Shown: one piece after another, positions 62,591-64,000 of the stretch
How the letters are laid out: each line of letters opens with the position of its first letter
How positions within the stretch are numbered: the first letter of the stretch is position 1
Origin: Paenibacillus borealis
GTDB taxonomy: Bacteria; Bacillota; Bacilli; Paenibacillales; Paenibacillaceae
NCBI RefSeq assembly: GCF_000758665.1
Contig: NZ_CP009285.1
Location: 7,192,001-7,256,000 of the forward strand
Direction of reading: 5' to 3'
Length of the DNA: 64,000 nt
Notes under the pieces: generated by a model
Database searches by the model: none
The model's input: the letters and a program-made list of their open reading frames with translations, nothing else
Told to the model about the DNA's origin: nothing
Made by a program: the position numbers and the translations under genes

Positions 62591-64000
62591 TTAGTGTCCG
62601 CCCGACAAGCTCAGGCCAATCCGCTTCACCAGCCGGGCACTTTCTTCATTTAATCCGGTAATCGTTACCTTTTTGCCCAGTGCCGCGTATTTGTCCAGTG
62701 TTTTGGAAATGGCGCCCACTGCCGACTGATCCCACACATGGGAATGGGAGAAGTCGATAATGACCTGCTGCGGATCACTCTCATACATAAATTCATGCAC
62801 GAAATGACTCGTTGTTCCGAAGAACAGCTGGCCCGATACTTTGTAGGTAGTTACAGATGCCGTCGTATGGACACTGAGCTTTATGGAAGCCATTTTCCAG
62901 GCAAAAGACAAAGCGCTCAGCAGAACACCGAACAGCACGCCGATCGACAGGTTATCTGTCGCTACTACGGTAACTACCGTAACAATCATGACCAGTGCAT
63001 CGCTGAGCGGCACCTTGGCTAATGTCTTCAGTGAACCCCACTCGAAGGTGCTAATGCAGACCATGATCATAACACCGACCAATGCGCCCATCGGAATCTG
63101 CTTCACCACATCGCCCAGGACCAGAATCAGGAACAGGAGAAAGATCCCCGATACAAAAGTAGACAACCGCGTCCGCCCGCCCGACTTCATATTGACCATC
63201 GACTGTCCAATCATTGCACAGCCCGCCATCCCGCCGAAGAAGCCGGTCACGATATTGGCCAGGCCTTGTCCCTTTGCTTCCCGGTTCTTATCACTGCCGG
63301 TGCCGGTAATATCATCAATCAGCGTTGCAGTCATCAGGGATTCCAGCAATCCGACTACAGCGAGCGACAGCGAATAAGGCAGAATGATCAGCAGTGTATC
63401 CAGAGTGAAGGGAAGATCCGGCAGATGGAACACCGGCAGAGCCGAAGTAATGGTGCCCATATCCCCTACGGTCCGTACATCCAGATTCAGAACAATACTG
63501 AGTACGGAAACTGCGATAATTGCTACAAGCGCCGAAGGGACCGCCTTGGTGATCCGCGGAACTGTATAAATGATGACCAGTGTAAGTGCCACCAGTGCAT
63601 ACATAATCCAGCCCTGTCCTTCAAAATGCACCAGTTGGGCCATGAAGATAAGAATGGCTAATGCATTGACGAATCCGGTCATTACCGGCTGCGGCAGGAA
63701 GGTGATGAATCTGCCAAGCTTCAGCATCCCCATCAGAATCTGAAAGATTCCCGCCAGTACCGTAGCCGCGAACAGATACTCAATTCCATGTGACAGCACC
63801 AGACTGCCGACCAATAGCGCCATCGCCCCTGTCGCCGCTGAGATCATGCCCGGTCTTCCGCCGGCAAATGCAGTCACGATAGCAATGCAGAAAGATGCGT
63901 ACAATCCAACCATCGGGCTTACGCCGGCGAGGATGGAGAAAGCAATCGCTTCAGGGATTAAGGCAATGGCCACGGTCATGCCCGACAGAACATCGCTCCG
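62591..64000 (-). CDS. SulP-family anion transporter (5' end beyond the window)
   Basis: At least 470 codons; the frame stays open past the right edge (RSDVLSG precedes the ATG at 63979, matching the usual N-terminal SulP stretch), so the true start is outside. About 10-12 membrane helices ([63 protein letters not shown], split) and a C-terminal STAS domain ([20 protein letters not shown]). Bacterial members import sulfate, bicarbonate or similar anions. The substrate here is not determinable. Confidence 0.9.
   Translation of the reverse strand, partial: RSDVLSGMTVAIALIPEAIAFSILAGVSPMVGLYASFCIAIVTAFAGGRPGMISAATGAMALLVGSLVLSHGIEYLFAATVLAGIFQILMGMLKLGRFITFLPQPVMTGFVNALAILIFMAQLVHFEGQGWIMYALVALTLVIIYTVPRITKAVPSALVAIIAVSVLSIVLNLDVRTVGDMGTITSALPVFHLPDLPFTLDTLLIILPYSLSLAVVGLLESLMTATLIDDITGTGSDKNREAKGQGLANIVTGFFGGMAGCAMIGQSMVNMKSGGRTRLSTFVSGIFLLFLILVLGDVVKQIPMGALVGVMIMVCISTFEWGSLKTLAKVPLSDALVMIVTVVTVVATDNLSIGVLFGVLLSALSFAWKMASIKLSVHTTASVTTYKVSGQLFFGTTSHFVHEFMYESDPQQVIIDFSHSHVWDQSAVGAISKTLDKYAALGKKVTITGLNEESARLVKRIGLSLSGGH

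Overview
The window looks like chromosomal DNA from a Paenibacillus-type Firmicute. Signs are strong AGGAGG-like ribosome sites, common TTG/GTG starts, paired YesM/YesN sugar-response regulators beside LplB/LplC-type permeases, CcpA cre sites, a lysine riboswitch and many intergenic tandem repeats. No rRNA, tRNA, CRISPR array or phage block was seen.

Positions 1-10300 hold a general-stress control module. Reading right to left it encodes a receiver-PP2C phosphatase (RsbY-like), a large membrane hybrid kinase (RsbK-like), a CheR-type methyltransferase (RsbM-like), a second soluble hybrid kinase, RsbV, and the start of RsbW, which runs off the left end. Sigma-B-type promoters (GTTTC, 14-bp spacer, GG[G/T]) lie before rsbV, a YflT-like stress gene and a DUF948 gene, so the module and likely targets are adjacent. 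A sigB gene is expected just left of the window.

Positions 10600-24960 hold mixed housekeeping and envelope genes: an NlpC/P60 hydrolase with two SH3b repeats, a CDF metal exporter, an ABC-F ATPase, a metallo-hydrolase, a CvfC-type HEAT protein, a lysine permease under a lysine riboswitch, a nitroreductase/MerR divergent pair, and a transglutaminase-like exported protein. Between the permease and the nitroreductase lie two 51-bp-period tandem arrays, one split by a complete IS3-family element.

Positions 25500-40460 are a carbohydrate block. YesN and YesM probably control an LplB-LplC-lipoprotein importer followed by a GH95 alpha-L-fucosidase. The xylose genes xylA and xylB are next, with divergent xylR. 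A XylR operator and several cre sites show substrate induction and catabolite repression.

Positions 40600-46000 hold redox and metal genes: a glutaredoxin-like protein with trxB, and a P1B4-type metal ATPase behind three Fur-box-like motifs and a leader hairpin. Positions 46040-54320 hold a second sugar locus (GH94 phosphorylase-like, a very large GH2 protein, a mutarotase-like protein), divergent from an AraC regulator that may be leaderless. After a polysaccharide deacetylase comes a 1.3-kb repeat-rich gap. The right end carries a degenerate PEP-utilising-enzyme-like protein, an O-acetylhomoserine sulfhydrylase, deoC, a chemoreceptor and a truncated SulP transporter.

Start sites were chosen from ribosome-binding sites and often differ from the longest open frame. 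All family assignments are from reading motifs; no database search was run.
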